NCBI RefSeq assembly: GCF_000092045.1
Contig: NC_007763.1
Location: 120,339 to 184,338 of the forward strand
Reading direction: 5' to 3'
Origin: Rhizobium etli CFN 42
GTDB lineage: Bacteria; Pseudomonadota; Alphaproteobacteria; Rhizobiales; Rhizobiaceae
DNA length: 64,000 bases
The notes beneath the pieces were generated by a model that had not been told where the DNA came from, searched no databases, and was given only the letters and a program-made list of their open reading frames with translations. This document shows positions 1 through 8,516 of this stretch, in pieces. How positions within the stretch are numbered: the stretch's first letter is position 1; each line of letters opens with the position of its first letter. Position numbers and translations under genes: made by a program.

Positions 1-1194
1 AATCTGCAGGCGCAGGCCGCAGAGGAAATCGACGCAACGGGCAGGCTGGTGAGCCCGCCCTTCGTCGATCCGCATTTCCATATGGACGCCACCCTGTCGC
101 TCGGGCTGCCGCGGATGAACGTCTCCGGCACATTGCTCGAGGGCATCGCGCTCTGGGGGGAGTTGCGCCCGATCGTGACGAAGGAGGAATTGGTCGACCG
201 CGCGCTGCGCTATTGCGATCTGGCGGTGACGCAAGGCCTGCTTTTCATCCGCAGCCATGTCGATACCAGTGATCCCAGACTGGTGACGGTCGAGGCAATG
301 ATCGAGGTTCGCGAAAGGGTCGCGCCCTATATCGATCTGCAACTGGTCGCTTTTCCCCAGGACGGCTACTACCGCTCGCCGGGGGCGATCGACGCGCTCA
401 ACCGGGCGCTCGATATGGGCGTTGATATCGTCGGTGGCATTCCCCACTTCGAACGGACGATGGGCGACGGCACGGCGTCGGTCGAGGCGCTCTGCCGCAT
501 CGCCGCCGATCGCGGCCTGCCGGTGGACATGCATTGCGACGAAACCGACGATCCGCTCTCGCGCCATATCGAGACGCTGGCCGCGCAAACCATCCGCTTC
601 GGCCTACAGGGACGTGTCGCCGGCTCGCATCTGACCTCGATGCATTCGATGGACAATTATTATGTTTCCAAGCTCATCCCGCTGATGGCAGAGGCGGAGA
701 TCAATGTGATCCCCAATCCGCTGATCAACATCATGCTGCAGGGCCGGCACGATACCTATCCGAAACGCCGCGGCATGACCCGGGTCCGCGAGCTGATGGA
801 TGCCGGGCTGAATGTCTCCTTCGGGCACGATTGCGTCATGGATCCCTGGTATTCAATGGGGTCCGGCGACATGCTGGAGGTTGGCCACATGGCGATTCAT
901 GTCGCGCAGATGGCCGGCATCGACGACAAGAAAAGGATATTCGACGCGCTGACCGTCAATTCGGCGAAGACGATGGGGCTTGCAGGCTACGGGCTGGAGA
1001 AAGGCTGCAATGCCGATCTCGTCGTCCTCCAGGCGAACGACACGCTGGAGGCGCTGCGGCTGAAGCCGAACCGGCTGGCGGTCGTCCGCCGCGGCAAGGT
1101 CGTCGCCCGTACGGCGCCGCGCATCGGCGAGCTTTTCCTCGACGGGCGCCCGGCGCAGATCGACGGCGGTCTGGACTACATACCTCACTCTTGA
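1..1194 (+). CDS. codA: Cytosine deaminase-like amidohydrolase (5' partial)
   Basis: The reading frame is open from the first base, so the gene starts upstream of the window and only about 397 codons are present. The protein resembles E. coli cytosine deaminase CodA along its length: an HFH metal-binding pair in PHFHMD, HCDETDD (metal-binding His and catalytic Glu), SHLTSMHS, and GHDCVMDPW with the late catalytic Asp. YPKRRGMTRV also matches CodA closely. Family role: zinc/iron-dependent deamination of cytosine to uracil in pyrimidine salvage. A GTG at 49 could be mistaken for a start, but it lies just before the PHFH motif and would remove the N-terminal beta-sandwich. The substrate could be another cyclic amidine. 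Confidence 0.85.
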   Translation, partial: NLQAQAAEEIDATGRLVSPPFVDPHFHMDATLSLGLPRMNVSGTLLEGIALWGELRPIVTKEELVDRALRYCDLAVTQGLLFIRSHVDTSDPRLVTVEAMIEVRERVAPYIDLQLVAFPQDGYYRSPGAIDALNRALDMGVDIVGGIPHFERTMGDGTASVEALCRIAADRGLPVDMHCDETDDPLSRHIETLAAQTIRFGLQGRVAGSHLTSMHSMDNYYVSKLIPLMAEAEINVIPNPLINIMLQGRHDTYPKRRGMTRVRELMDAGLNVSFGHDCVMDPWYSMGSGDMLEVGHMAIHVAQMAGIDDKKRIFDALTVNSAKTMGLAGYGLEKGCNADLVVLQANDTLEALRLKPNRLAVVRRGKVVARTAPRIGELFLDGRPAQIDGGLDYIPHS

Positions 1195-1562
1195 AAGATG
1201 ACGCCGCTGACCATCGATGAAGATCGTTGCTCTGCCCGCCTCTCCGCTATCCCGCCGTTCGGCGAGCGGTGATGATCCATGCCCGCGAGCGAACAACACG
1301 CCCTCGCTGCGCTGAGAAGCTCCTTAGCAACACCAGGATCGCCCCGCGAAAACGGATCGGGTGTACCTGCAGAAACCGCAGTGGGCGCCGCCAAGGCCTG
1401 GCGGATGGCGCCGGACCACGCGTTGCGCTCCCGGCTCTGCCATACCATCCACACGAGGCGCCCACCCGGCCGCATCGCCCGGCCGATATTGGCAAATGCC
1501 GCCGCGGGATCGGCAAAAAACATCACGCCGAACCGGCTGATGACGCGAAAACAGATTGCATA
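1185..1562 (-). pseudogene. SAM-dependent methyltransferase remnant
   Basis: On the minus strand the frame encodes SRFGVMFFADP followed by AFANIGRAMRPGGRLVWMVW, which is the middle of a class I SAM-dependent methyltransferase (the post-motif II region ending in the PGG turn). The upstream half with the SAM-binding Gly-rich motif is missing: a TAA at 1563-1565 closes the frame. The C-terminal part after DPFSRGDPG loses family character, suggesting a further frameshift. The 3' end overlaps the convergent codA-like gene. I read it as a decaying gene fragment. It accounts for most of the gap between codA and the hydrolase. Confidence 0.6.
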
Positions 1563-1621
1563 TTAGGATCAGTGATGCAAGTTGGAGAGTAATGCGGTCT
1601 GCAACCAGGAGGATTGATGCC

Positions 1622-2500
1622 ATGGAAACGACCGGATCAATACTCGTCGCCGACAAGATCGTCGAACTCACAGGTGCGAAACTGCAGACCCAGGCTTTCG
1701 GCGACCCGGCCGGCGCACCGATCCTGCTGATCATGGGAATGATGTCCTCGATGCTGTGGTGGCCGGAACGATTCTGCGAGGAACTCGCCGCCCAGGGACG
1801 CTACGTCATCCGCTACGATCAGCGTGACACCGGCCTTTCCACGCATTATGCGCCCGGTGAGCCCGGCTATTCGTTTGGCGATCTGTCCGAAGACGCCATC
1901 GCCGTTCTCGATGGCTATGGGATTGAAGCCGCGCATTTGGTCGGCATGTCGATGGGCGGTTTCGTCGCCCAAGAGGCCGCTTTGCGCCACCCCCGGCGCG
2001 TGCTGACCCTCACCCTGATCAGCACGTCGCCGATCGGGATCGAAGGCCTGCCTTCCTCGACCAAGGCTTACAAGGAGCATTCCTCTGCTGCCGAGCATAT
2101 CGACTGGTCGGACCTTGAAGCCATTGCCGATTTCATGCGCCGCGATTCAGCCATGCTGGCCGGCACCAGGCATCCGCACGATGGCGAGGCGGCGAGTGCG
2201 CTGATCGCACGCGACATCGGTCGTGCCACCTCCTTTGTCAGTGCGACCAATCATTTCATGCTCTCGAGTGGGGACGAGGCCGCCACGCACCATGCATCCA
2301 ATATCGAGGCGCCGGTTCTCGCGATCCATGGCACGGCCGATCCCCTCTTCCCGATCGAGCACGCAAAGGCCTTCACCCGGATCGTGCCGAACGCGCGACT
2401 GCACCGGATTGCCGGTGGAGGCCACGAAATTCACGATCGCGACATTGACGAGATGGTGTGTGTCATAGTCGACCATACTGCGGCCGGGCCTGGCGGCTAA
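1622..2500 (+). CDS. Alpha/beta hydrolase
   Basis: This 292-residue single-domain alpha/beta hydrolase has the nucleophile elbow GMSMGG with Ser at about residue 110, an oxyanion strand (ILLIMGM) near residue 35, a late Asp in HGTADPLFP and the catalytic His in GGGHEIH. The RYDQRDTGLS block is typical of the proline iminopeptidase/methylesterase-like branch. The start at 1622 is chosen because AGGAGGA (1607-1613) sits 8 nt upstream; a longer frame from 1556 lacks a ribosome site. No signal peptide is seen, so it is probably cytoplasmic. It stands alone, convergent with msrA. The substrate (ester, lactone or peptide) cannot be told from sequence. Confidence 0.85.
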   Translation: METTGSILVADKIVELTGAKLQTQAFGDPAGAPILLIMGMMSSMLWWPERFCEELAAQGRYVIRYDQRDTGLSTHYAPGEPGYSFGDLSEDAIAVLDGYGIEAAHLVGMSMGGFVAQEAALRHPRRVLTLTLISTSPIGIEGLPSSTKAYKEHSSAAEHIDWSDLEAIADFMRRDSAMLAGTRHPHDGEAASALIARDIGRATSFVSATNHFMLSSGDEAATHHASNIEAPVLAIHGTADPLFPIEHAKAFTRIVPNARLHRIAGGGHEIHDRDIDEMVCVIVDHTAAGPGG

Positions 2501-2514
2501 ACAATTGAACGGGT

Positions 2515-2546
2515 CATGCATGCCGGCGTTGCGTCCGGCATGCATG
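2515..2546. terminator. Stem-loop between convergent genes
   Basis: A perfect 12-bp inverted repeat (arms 2515-2526 and 2535-2546, 8-nt loop) lies between the convergent hydrolase and msrA genes. No long T-run follows on either strand, so it may be a weak bidirectional terminator or a 3'-end stabilising hairpin. Confidence 0.5.
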
Positions 2547-2557
2547 CATGAATTCCC

Positions 2558-3067
2558 TCAGGCGATCTTCTGGCGGGCCGGCAGCTTCCAGCCGGGTCGA
2601 ACGAAGTGGCAGGTATAGCCGTTCGGGATCCGCTCCAGATAGTCCTGATGCTCCGGCTCGGCCTCCCAGAAATCGCCGGCCGGCACGACTTCGGTGACGA
2701 CCTTGCCGGGCCAGAGGCCGGATGCGTCGACATCGGCGATCGTATCCCTGGCGACGCGCTCCTGCTCGGGGCTGGTGTAGAAGATCGCCGAACGATAGCT
2801 CATGCCGACGTCGTTGCCCTGGCGATTGCGCGTGGTCGGGTCATGAATCTGGAAGAAGAATTCGAGGATGTCGCGGTAGCTGGTCTTGGCCGGATCGAAA
2901 ATGATCTCGATCGCCTCGGCATGAGTTCCGTGGTTGCGGTAGGTGGCGTTCGGCACATCGCCGCCGGTATAGCCGACGCGGGTCGAAATCACGCCGTTCA
3001 ATCGGCGGATGAGGTCCTGCATACCCCAGAAGCAGCCACCGGCGAGCACTGCACGTTCTTCGGTCAT
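2558..3067 (-). CDS. msrA: Peptide-methionine (S)-S-oxide reductase MsrA
   Basis: This 169-residue protein reduces methionine-S-sulfoxide in proteins and free methionine, using a catalytic Cys in the N-terminal GGCFWG motif (Cys about 12). Further family blocks are visible: [16 protein letters not shown], and [13 protein letters not shown] with SYRSAIFY. The start at 3067 is preceded by AAGGAGAC; a longer frame to 3157 is not needed. The extra resolving cysteines of some MsrA proteins are not obvious; one Cys occurs in GYTCH. It forms its own unit downstream of the IMPase family gene on the same strand and is probably cytoplasmic. Confidence 0.95.
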   Translation of the reverse strand: MTEERAVLAGGCFWGMQDLIRRLNGVISTRVGYTGGDVPNATYRNHGTHAEAIEIIFDPAKTSYRDILEFFFQIHDPTTRNRQGNDVGMSYRSAIFYTSPEQERVARDTIADVDASGLWPGKVVTEVVPAGDFWEAEPEHQDYLERIPNGYTCHFVRPGWKLPARQKIA

Positions 3068-3200
3068 TGGGTGTCTCCTTGTTTGCCCAAAGATAGTGTC
3101 TCGCGCCGCCGATTTCCATAAGGGGCGCCATGAGCGCAGTCTGGCGATACCGCCCATTGAAGATCACGCTGAGATCTATGTCGCTGCCGGTTCAAAACGA

Positions 3201-4034
3201 TCAGGCTTTGCCTTGAAAGCCTTGCTTGAGCCAGGGATGCAGTGCCTTGCTGGCGGCGAGGATATCGCCCTTCCCGTCGACTTCGGCGCCGGAAAAACGG
3301 GTGACGATGCCGCCCGCCTCTTCGACCATCAGCGCCGATGCGCCGAAATCATGGATCGAAAGCCCATCCTCGAAGAAGCCGTCCAGCCGGCCGCAGGCGA
3401 CATAGGCGATCGACAAAGCCGCCGAGCCAAGGCGGCGGACGCCAGCCGTGTTGGCCATCAGGCGCTTGATCGCGTCGAAATAAGTCTCTTCCGCCACCGC
3501 CTTGACCTGACCGGGGACCGGCAGCCCGGCACCGATGAGCACGTTCTCGATGTCGCCGACATCGGCGCAGCGGATACGCTCGCCATCGAGATAAGCGCCG
3601 CCGCCGCGCTCGGCGCTGAACAGCTCGTCCTGCATGGCGTCATAGACGACGCCGGCCACCAGACTGCCGCCTTCGGCGATTGCGATCGTCATGCCAAAAT
3701 GCGGGACGCCCCAGGCATAATTGGTGGTGCCGTCGATCGGGTCGATGTAGATGATCGGCGCGTCGGGCCCGGCCGTGCGGTTGCCGACGGCTTCCTCGCC
3801 CTGGATGGCATAATCAGGAAAGGCCTTGGTCATTTCGTCGACGATGATCCGCTCGACGGCGACATCGATCTCGGTCTGATAGTCACGTGGCGCCTTGGCG
3901 AGCATTTCCCGAGAGGTTCGCCGCCGCAGCGAGACGCGGGCGGTTTCGCCCGCCTTCACTACGGCTTCAGCAAGCACGACAAGGCGGGATGACGCGGTCG
4001 GTGAAAGACGCGCTGATATCAGGGAGGATGCCAT
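3201..4034 (-). CDS. Inositol monophosphatase family protein
   Basis: This 277-residue Mg-dependent phosphatase of the IMPase/SuhB/CysQ superfamily carries GEE (about 79-81), the signature DPIDGTTNYAWG (about 98-109) and a C-terminal EEAGG block. The usual W-D-x-A-A motif is replaced by HDFGASA, so the second metal site differs slightly from canonical IMPases. Likely reaction: dephosphorylation of a sugar or inositol phosphate in the cytoplasm. It lies about 110 bp behind the ABC ATPase gene on the same strand and may be the last gene of that operon, a placement echoed by a second IMPase behind another importer at 28359. CysQ-like or histidinol-phosphatase activity is possible. Confidence 0.85.
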   Translation of the reverse strand: MASSLISARLSPTASSRLVVLAEAVVKAGETARVSLRRRTSREMLAKAPRDYQTEIDVAVERIIVDEMTKAFPDYAIQGEEAVGNRTAGPDAPIIYIDPIDGTTNYAWGVPHFGMTIAIAEGGSLVAGVVYDAMQDELFSAERGGGAYLDGERIRCADVGDIENVLIGAGLPVPGQVKAVAEETYFDAIKRLMANTAGVRRLGSAALSIAYVACGRLDGFFEDGLSIHDFGASALMVEEAGGIVTRFSGAEVDGKGDILAASKALHPWLKQGFQGKA

Positions 4035-4144
4035 GAAAAATCCGGACGCTGCAGATGGGACGGAGTGACTTGTGCGGAGGCAATCCCTTCGCCAAGGCCG
4101 ATGATGGCTTTATGAAGCTGACCGCCGCCCCTGTCCACCGGTTG

Positions 4145-5221
4145 TTATGTCAATCGGTCCGTCGATGCATCGAAGAGATGGATCTGAGCCGGATCGATCG
4201 AGAGGCCAATCATGTCTCCCGCCTTGACCCGGTCGCGGCGAGTCTCGACGATCGTTAGTTCCGGCTCGGTCGCCGCGACGATGAAGGTCGAAGAGCCGGT
4301 CGATTCGACGAAGGCAATCGGGACGTCGAAGCTGCCCTGCCCGGGAGCGACAACCTCGATATGTTCAGGCCTGACACCCGCGAAGAGCTTGCGCCCAGGC
4401 TCGATAGCGCGGTTGATGGCAAGTGTCTGCTTCACCGCGCCGAAATCCAGGATCAGGCTCTTGCCGTCTTCCGCGACGATTGCCGGAATGAAATTCATCG
4501 CCGGTGAACCGATGAAACCGGCAACGAAGCGGTTGGCCGGCCGATCGTAAAGCTCGAGCGGCGCCCCCTGCTGTTCGATCACGCCGTCGCGCATCACCAC
4601 CACGTGGTCGGCCATCGTCATCGCTTCGACCTGGTCATGCGTGACGTAAACGAAGGTAGCGCCCAGCCGGTCGTGCAGGGCGCGGATTTCCTTGCGCATC
4701 GAGACACGCAGCGCAGCATCGAGATTGGAAAGCGGCTCGTCGAACAGGAAGGCCTGAGGGTTGCGGATAATGGCGCGGCCCATGGCGACGCGCTGCCGTT
4801 GGCCCCCGGAAAGCTGGCGCGGATAACGGTCGAGCAGCCGGGAAAGACCGGTGATGACAGCGACTTCCTCCGCCTTCTGCTTTGCCTCAGCCTTAGGAAC
4901 GCCGTGCATTTTCAGCGAATAGGTCAGGTTCTGTTCCACCGTCATATGCGGATAGAGGGCGTAACTCTGAAAAACCATGGCGATATCGCGTGCCCGCGGA
5001 GGCACGTCGTTCATCACCTTGCCGGCAATCTTCAGCGTGCCGCCGGTAATTCTTTCCAGCCCGGCAAGCGAACGGAGCAACGTGGACTTGCCGCATCCGG
5101 ACGGACCGACCAGCGCCACGAACGTGCCCTTGGGAATTGAAAGGTTGACGTTCTTAAGCGCGTGAAAGGCGCCGTAGTGCTTCTCGACGCCCGAGAGCTC
5201 GATTTGGATGTCCTGGCTCAT
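4145..5221 (-). CDS. CUT1 sugar ABC transporter ATP-binding protein
   Basis: This is the ATPase of a MalK/UgpC-type carbohydrate importer, 358 residues from the chosen start. It has Walker [10 protein letters not shown], the Q-loop FQSYALYP, signature LSGGQRQR, Walker [12 protein letters not shown], the H-loop YVTHDQ, and a C-terminal OB-fold (TOBE) regulatory domain with GVRPEH. The start at 5221 gives a normal N-terminus beginning MSQDIQ; the frame extends to a TTG at 5245 without a better ribosome site. It follows the two permease genes of the same operon. One gene is present, so it is expected to work as a homodimer. Confidence 0.93.
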   Translation of the reverse strand: MSQDIQIELSGVEKHYGAFHALKNVNLSIPKGTFVALVGPSGCGKSTLLRSLAGLERITGGTLKIAGKVMNDVPPRARDIAMVFQSYALYPHMTVEQNLTYSLKMHGVPKAEAKQKAEEVAVITGLSRLLDRYPRQLSGGQRQRVAMGRAIIRNPQAFLFDEPLSNLDAALRVSMRKEIRALHDRLGATFVYVTHDQVEAMTMADHVVVMRDGVIEQQGAPLELYDRPANRFVAGFIGSPAMNFIPAIVAEDGKSLILDFGAVKQTLAINRAIEPGRKLFAGVRPEHIEVVAPGQGSFDVPIAFVESTGSSTFIVAATEPELTIVETRRDRVKAGDMIGLSIDPAQIHLFDASTDRLT

Positions 5222-5282
5222 ACCGAAAACCTTGCTGGTCCCCAACCGGGACCGATAAGATGGTCAAGGGTGAAAAACGTCG

Positions 5283-6170
5283 TCACTTGACCGCTCCAGC
5301 GGCGATGCCGCGCGTTAGCGTACGCTGGAAGATCAAGAAGAAGATCACGGTCGGTATTATACCCAGGAAAGCCGCCGAGGCCTGCAGCACCGGGTCCGAC
5401 ATGTTCTGTCCGCGGGTGAGGCCCATGGCAACCGAGACCGTCTGGTTGTTGTTGGAAACCAGCATGACGAGTGGGATCAAGAATTCATTCCAAGTCCAGA
5501 TGAAAAAGAAGGTTCCCAGGACCATGAGCGTCGGCCTCAGCACCGGGACGACTACGAACCACAGCGTTTTCCAGTGAGTCGAGCCATCCATCTCCGCCGC
5601 TTCAAGGATTTCCTTGGGGAAGGTACTCAGCACGGTCGAGAGCAGGTAAGTCCCGAAAGCGCTTTGCAGGACCGCGAAAATGATGATCACGGAAAGCTGT
5701 GTATCGTAGAGGCCACTCGCTTTCGCCATGTAGTAAAGCGGGTAGATAATGGACTCCTGCGGCACCATAATGCCGAGAAGAAAGACCACCAAAATCACTC
5801 GCGACCCCGGCACCTTGCCGACCCCAATCGCATAGGCGTTGAACAGGCTTATCAGTACCCCCAAAACCGAAACAGCGAGACTGATCACCACACTGTTGAG
5901 CAGCTTGCGGCTGAAATCCGACACCGTCCAGAATTTCTTGATCGCTGTGAGATCGATCGACCGAGGGATCGAAAGCGGTCCGCCGACTGCGTATTCGGCG
6001 CTCGCCTTGAAGGCGTTGAGCAGAGCAAGGAAAAAAGGAAAGAGTGTAAAGGCGAGGAGTAGGATAAGGATGGCCAGCACCACCCACCGCATGGGATCGC
6101 GTCTCGCGCCATCGGCTGCCGCCGTCGCCTTTGCCTCGGTCTTACCATCGCTGAGAACTGAGTAAGCCAT
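5283..6170 (-). CDS. CUT1 sugar ABC transporter permease (MalG type)
   Basis: This 295-residue inner-membrane permease has about six transmembrane segments, beginning with one near residues 28-52 after a charged cytoplasmic N-terminus. The EAA coupling loop reads EAAEMDGSTHWKTLWFVVVPVLRP. The C-terminus RGIAAGAVK is typical of MalG/LacG-type subunits. The gene starts 3 nt after the stop of the MalF-type gene, so the two are translationally linked. The substrate is unknown; the associated dehydrogenase and isomerase point to a sugar or cyclitol. Confidence 0.93.
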   Translation of the reverse strand: MAYSVLSDGKTEAKATAAADGARRDPMRWVVLAILILLLAFTLFPFFLALLNAFKASAEYAVGGPLSIPRSIDLTAIKKFWTVSDFSRKLLNSVVISLAVSVLGVLISLFNAYAIGVGKVPGSRVILVVFLLGIMVPQESIIYPLYYMAKASGLYDTQLSVIIIFAVLQSAFGTYLLSTVLSTFPKEILEAAEMDGSTHWKTLWFVVVPVLRPTLMVLGTFFFIWTWNEFLIPLVMLVSNNNQTVSVAMGLTRGQNMSDPVLQASAAFLGIIPTVIFFLIFQRTLTRGIAAGAVK

Positions 6171-6173
6171 GAT

Positions 6174-7082
6174 CTACCCCTTCGACTCCTGCCGGCTCTG
6201 GAAGCGTAGGAAAATCACAGCCAAAGCGATCGTCAGAGTCGTTTGCACGACCGCGATAGCTGCGGCATAGCCGACGCGTTGTGTTGTGAAGAAATGGTAG
6301 TAGGTCAGATAGGATGGTACCAGGGTGGAATTGTCGGGGCCGCCGGCGGTGATGACAAAGATTGGCGCAAACACTTTAAGCGCTGCGATCAGCGTCGTCA
6401 GCACAACGACGAAGATCTCCGGCGCCAGGAGTGGAATGGTGAGTGTCACCAGCCGGCTCCACCAGTTTGCGCCGTCGAGGTCGGCAGCCTCGTAGAGAGA
6501 AGGGTCGATGCGCGAAAGACCGGCCATGAAAACCACCAGACAATAGCCGACCTGTATCCAGACAATAACGAGCGAGACGGCAGCAAGCGCGTATGTCGCA
6601 TCGCCGATCCAGTTCTGGGCAAGATTATCAAGGCCGATAGCCTTTAGCGTGATGTTGATGACACCGACGGGATTGAGAATCCAACCCCAGAGCACGCCCG
6701 CGACCGTTACGGGCAGGATCTGCGGTAAGTAAAAACCGGCCCTGAAGAAGCTTGAGACCCATTCCCCGAATTGGTCCCTGACGTAGTCGAACAGCAGAGC
6801 CGCCAGTACCAGGCCGATGCATACGGGTATCACGGTCATCGAGACGATGAACAGCAGCGTGTGATACATCGATCCCCAGAATTGATCGTCCGCAAGCAGG
6901 CGATGATAGTTCTGCAGGCCGACCGGTCGCGGCGTGCCAACGCCTTTCCATGCCGTGAAGCTCAGCCCGATATTAGCAAGCTGCGGTATGAGCACGATCA
7001 GAATGAAGCCGATCACCCCCGGGACGAGGTAGAGGCTATAGCTTCGTGACCCGTCGATCGATCTCTGGCTGGATATGGCCAT
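6174..7082 (-). CDS. CUT1 sugar ABC transporter permease (MalF type)
   Basis: This 302-residue inner-membrane permease has a first transmembrane helix near residues 17-38, a short periplasmic stretch with LQNYHRLLADDQFWGSM, and the EAA loop YEAADLDGANWWSRLVTLTIP. It pairs with the MalG-type subunit 3 nt downstream. It is preceded by the intercistronic hairpin at 7109-7133 and the binding-protein gene, giving the usual order binding protein, MalF, MalG, ATPase. Its length is normal for the family, without the large inserted domain found in the permease at 32853. Confidence 0.93.
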   Translation of the reverse strand: MAISSQRSIDGSRSYSLYLVPGVIGFILIVLIPQLANIGLSFTAWKGVGTPRPVGLQNYHRLLADDQFWGSMYHTLLFIVSMTVIPVCIGLVLAALLFDYVRDQFGEWVSSFFRAGFYLPQILPVTVAGVLWGWILNPVGVINITLKAIGLDNLAQNWIGDATYALAAVSLVIVWIQVGYCLVVFMAGLSRIDPSLYEAADLDGANWWSRLVTLTIPLLAPEIFVVVLTTLIAALKVFAPIFVITAGGPDNSTLVPSYLTYYHFFTTQRVGYAAAIAVVQTTLTIALAVIFLRFQSRQESKG

Positions 7083-7108
7083 ATTATTCTTCCTTCAGCC
7101 TACCACAA

Positions 7109-7133
7109 TGGGCTGCGCCGGAGGCGCAGCCCA
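7109..7133 (-). promoter_or_regulatory. Intercistronic stem-loop after binding-protein gene
   Basis: A perfect 11-bp GC-rich inverted repeat (arms 7109-7119 and 7123-7133, loop of 3) sits between the binding-protein gene and its permease genes. No T-run follows it. It probably protects the upstream mRNA or limits read-through, so the binding protein is made in excess. Confidence 0.6.
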
Positions 7134-7148
7134 GCGTTCACGGTCGCG

Positions 7149-8411
7149 CTACTGATTCTCCTGCGCGTCGTCGTAGACCTGCTTGATCTCTTCGACGAAC
7201 TGCTCCGCAGTCAGACTGCCCTGGAAGAGGCCGGTGTCTTTCTGATTGAGCACGTCGTAGTAGCCGGGGACCGGCCAGTCAGGATAGAAACCGAGGCCGT
7301 TTTTGTCAGAGATCTGCTTGAAAACCGCTGCGGCGTTCTTGCCGATCGGATTGGTGATGGCGGAAAGATCAGCGGCGATCGGGACGCCGCCCGCATTGCC
7401 GAGTTCAGCTTGGTACTTCGGCGACAAGGTCAGGCTGATCCACTCTGCGGCGAGATCGGGATTCTTGCTACTCTTGGGAACGACCCAGAGATTGCCTGTC
7501 GAGCCGACAGAATATTTCGGCGTTGGAATCACGAACTGACCCCACTTGAAGTCCTTGATAGTCGAGGCAAAGGTGCCGAGATTCCACGTGCCCGAGACGT
7601 ACATTGGTGCCTTGCCGGAGGTAAAGAGCAGAGCTGCGTCGGGGTCCTTCATGCCCGTGGAGTCCTTGCTGATGTAGCCCTTGCTGACCCAGTCGACCAA
7701 TGTCTGCGCCGCATAGAGGTAAGGCGCGCCGTCGAGAGGGGCCTTCAAACCCTGATAATTCTGGATCCAGGCGTCATCGGCCTTGGTGTAGGCGAGGGAG
7801 GCAAGCAAGTGCTGGCCACTGGTGTCGATGGCGCCGAGCGCGAGAGGCGTGAGACCTTTCTGCTTGAAGGCTTCCAGGTCAGCGACCCACTCTTCGAGCG
7901 TCGTCGGCGGCTTGAGGCCTGCCTTTTCGAACATGTCGATATTGTAGAAGCATGAAACATATTCGCCGAAGACAGACACGCCCCAAACAGGACCGGAGCC
8001 ATAGATGCCCTTTTCGTCATAACGGCTTAGGACAAAATCGCCTTCGTTAAGGATCTTGTCCCAGCCCTCCTTCTTCACGTAGGCATCCAGATTGGTCAGC
8101 AATCCCTGGCTTGCAACCAAGCCAGCGGTCGCGTTGCCCTTGTTGTACTCGAGCACGTCGGGGGCCTGATCGGAATTGAGGATCATGCCTCCTGAGGCCT
8201 GCAACTGCTGAAAGGTCTTCTGCTCGAAGCTAACGTTGATGTCCGGGTGTTTCGCCTTGAACTCCTCGAGCGCCTTCTTCCAGACAATGCCCTGAGCTGT
8301 GGTCGGCTCCTCGAACCACCAGATCTTGAAGGTCTTCTGTTCGGCATGGCCGATCGATGTCATCAGCATCGCCGTGCCGAGTGCTAGCGCAAGTGTTGCA
8401 ATTCTTTTCAT
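7149..8411 (-). CDS. CUT1 sugar ABC transporter substrate-binding protein
   Basis: This 420-residue periplasmic binding protein belongs to the MalE-like (extracellular solute-binding family 1) group. A Sec signal peptide is clear: MKR, a hydrophobic core, and cleavage after GHA at about residue 23. The mature start FKIWWFEEPTTAQG and the later GKAPMYVSGTWNL block are typical of the family. It is the first transporter gene of the operon after the dehydrogenase and isomerase genes, with GGGAGGA just upstream of the ATG. The ligand is unknown; a mono- or disaccharide or a cyclitol is likely. Confidence 0.93.
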   Translation of the reverse strand: MKRIATLALALGTAMLMTSIGHAEQKTFKIWWFEEPTTAQGIVWKKALEEFKAKHPDINVSFEQKTFQQLQASGGMILNSDQAPDVLEYNKGNATAGLVASQGLLTNLDAYVKKEGWDKILNEGDFVLSRYDEKGIYGSGPVWGVSVFGEYVSCFYNIDMFEKAGLKPPTTLEEWVADLEAFKQKGLTPLALGAIDTSGQHLLASLAYTKADDAWIQNYQGLKAPLDGAPYLYAAQTLVDWVSKGYISKDSTGMKDPDAALLFTSGKAPMYVSGTWNLGTFASTIKDFKWGQFVIPTPKYSVGSTGNLWVVPKSSKNPDLAAEWISLTLSPKYQAELGNAGGVPIAADLSAITNPIGKNAAAVFKQISDKNGLGFYPDWPVPGYYDVLNQKDTGLFQGSLTAEQFVEEIKQVYDDAQENQ

Positions 8412-8422
8412 GCCTTCCTCCC

Positions 8423-8441
8423 AAAAAAGCGGCTGCGCCGC
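8423..8441 (-). promoter_or_regulatory. Hairpin with T6 tract before binding-protein gene
   Basis: On the minus strand a 5-bp GC stem (8429-8441, loop of 3) is followed at once by six T residues (8423-8428) and then by the ribosome site of the binding-protein gene. It looks like a short intrinsic terminator or attenuator placed inside the operon. The stem is short, so this is tentative. Confidence 0.35.
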
Positions 8442-8516
8442 GAAAAGACCAGTTAGTCAGTCATGGCGCCCCGCCCCGGCCTCCCAGCCCGGCGGCGCTC
8501 CACCTTAGGCGGTTGA

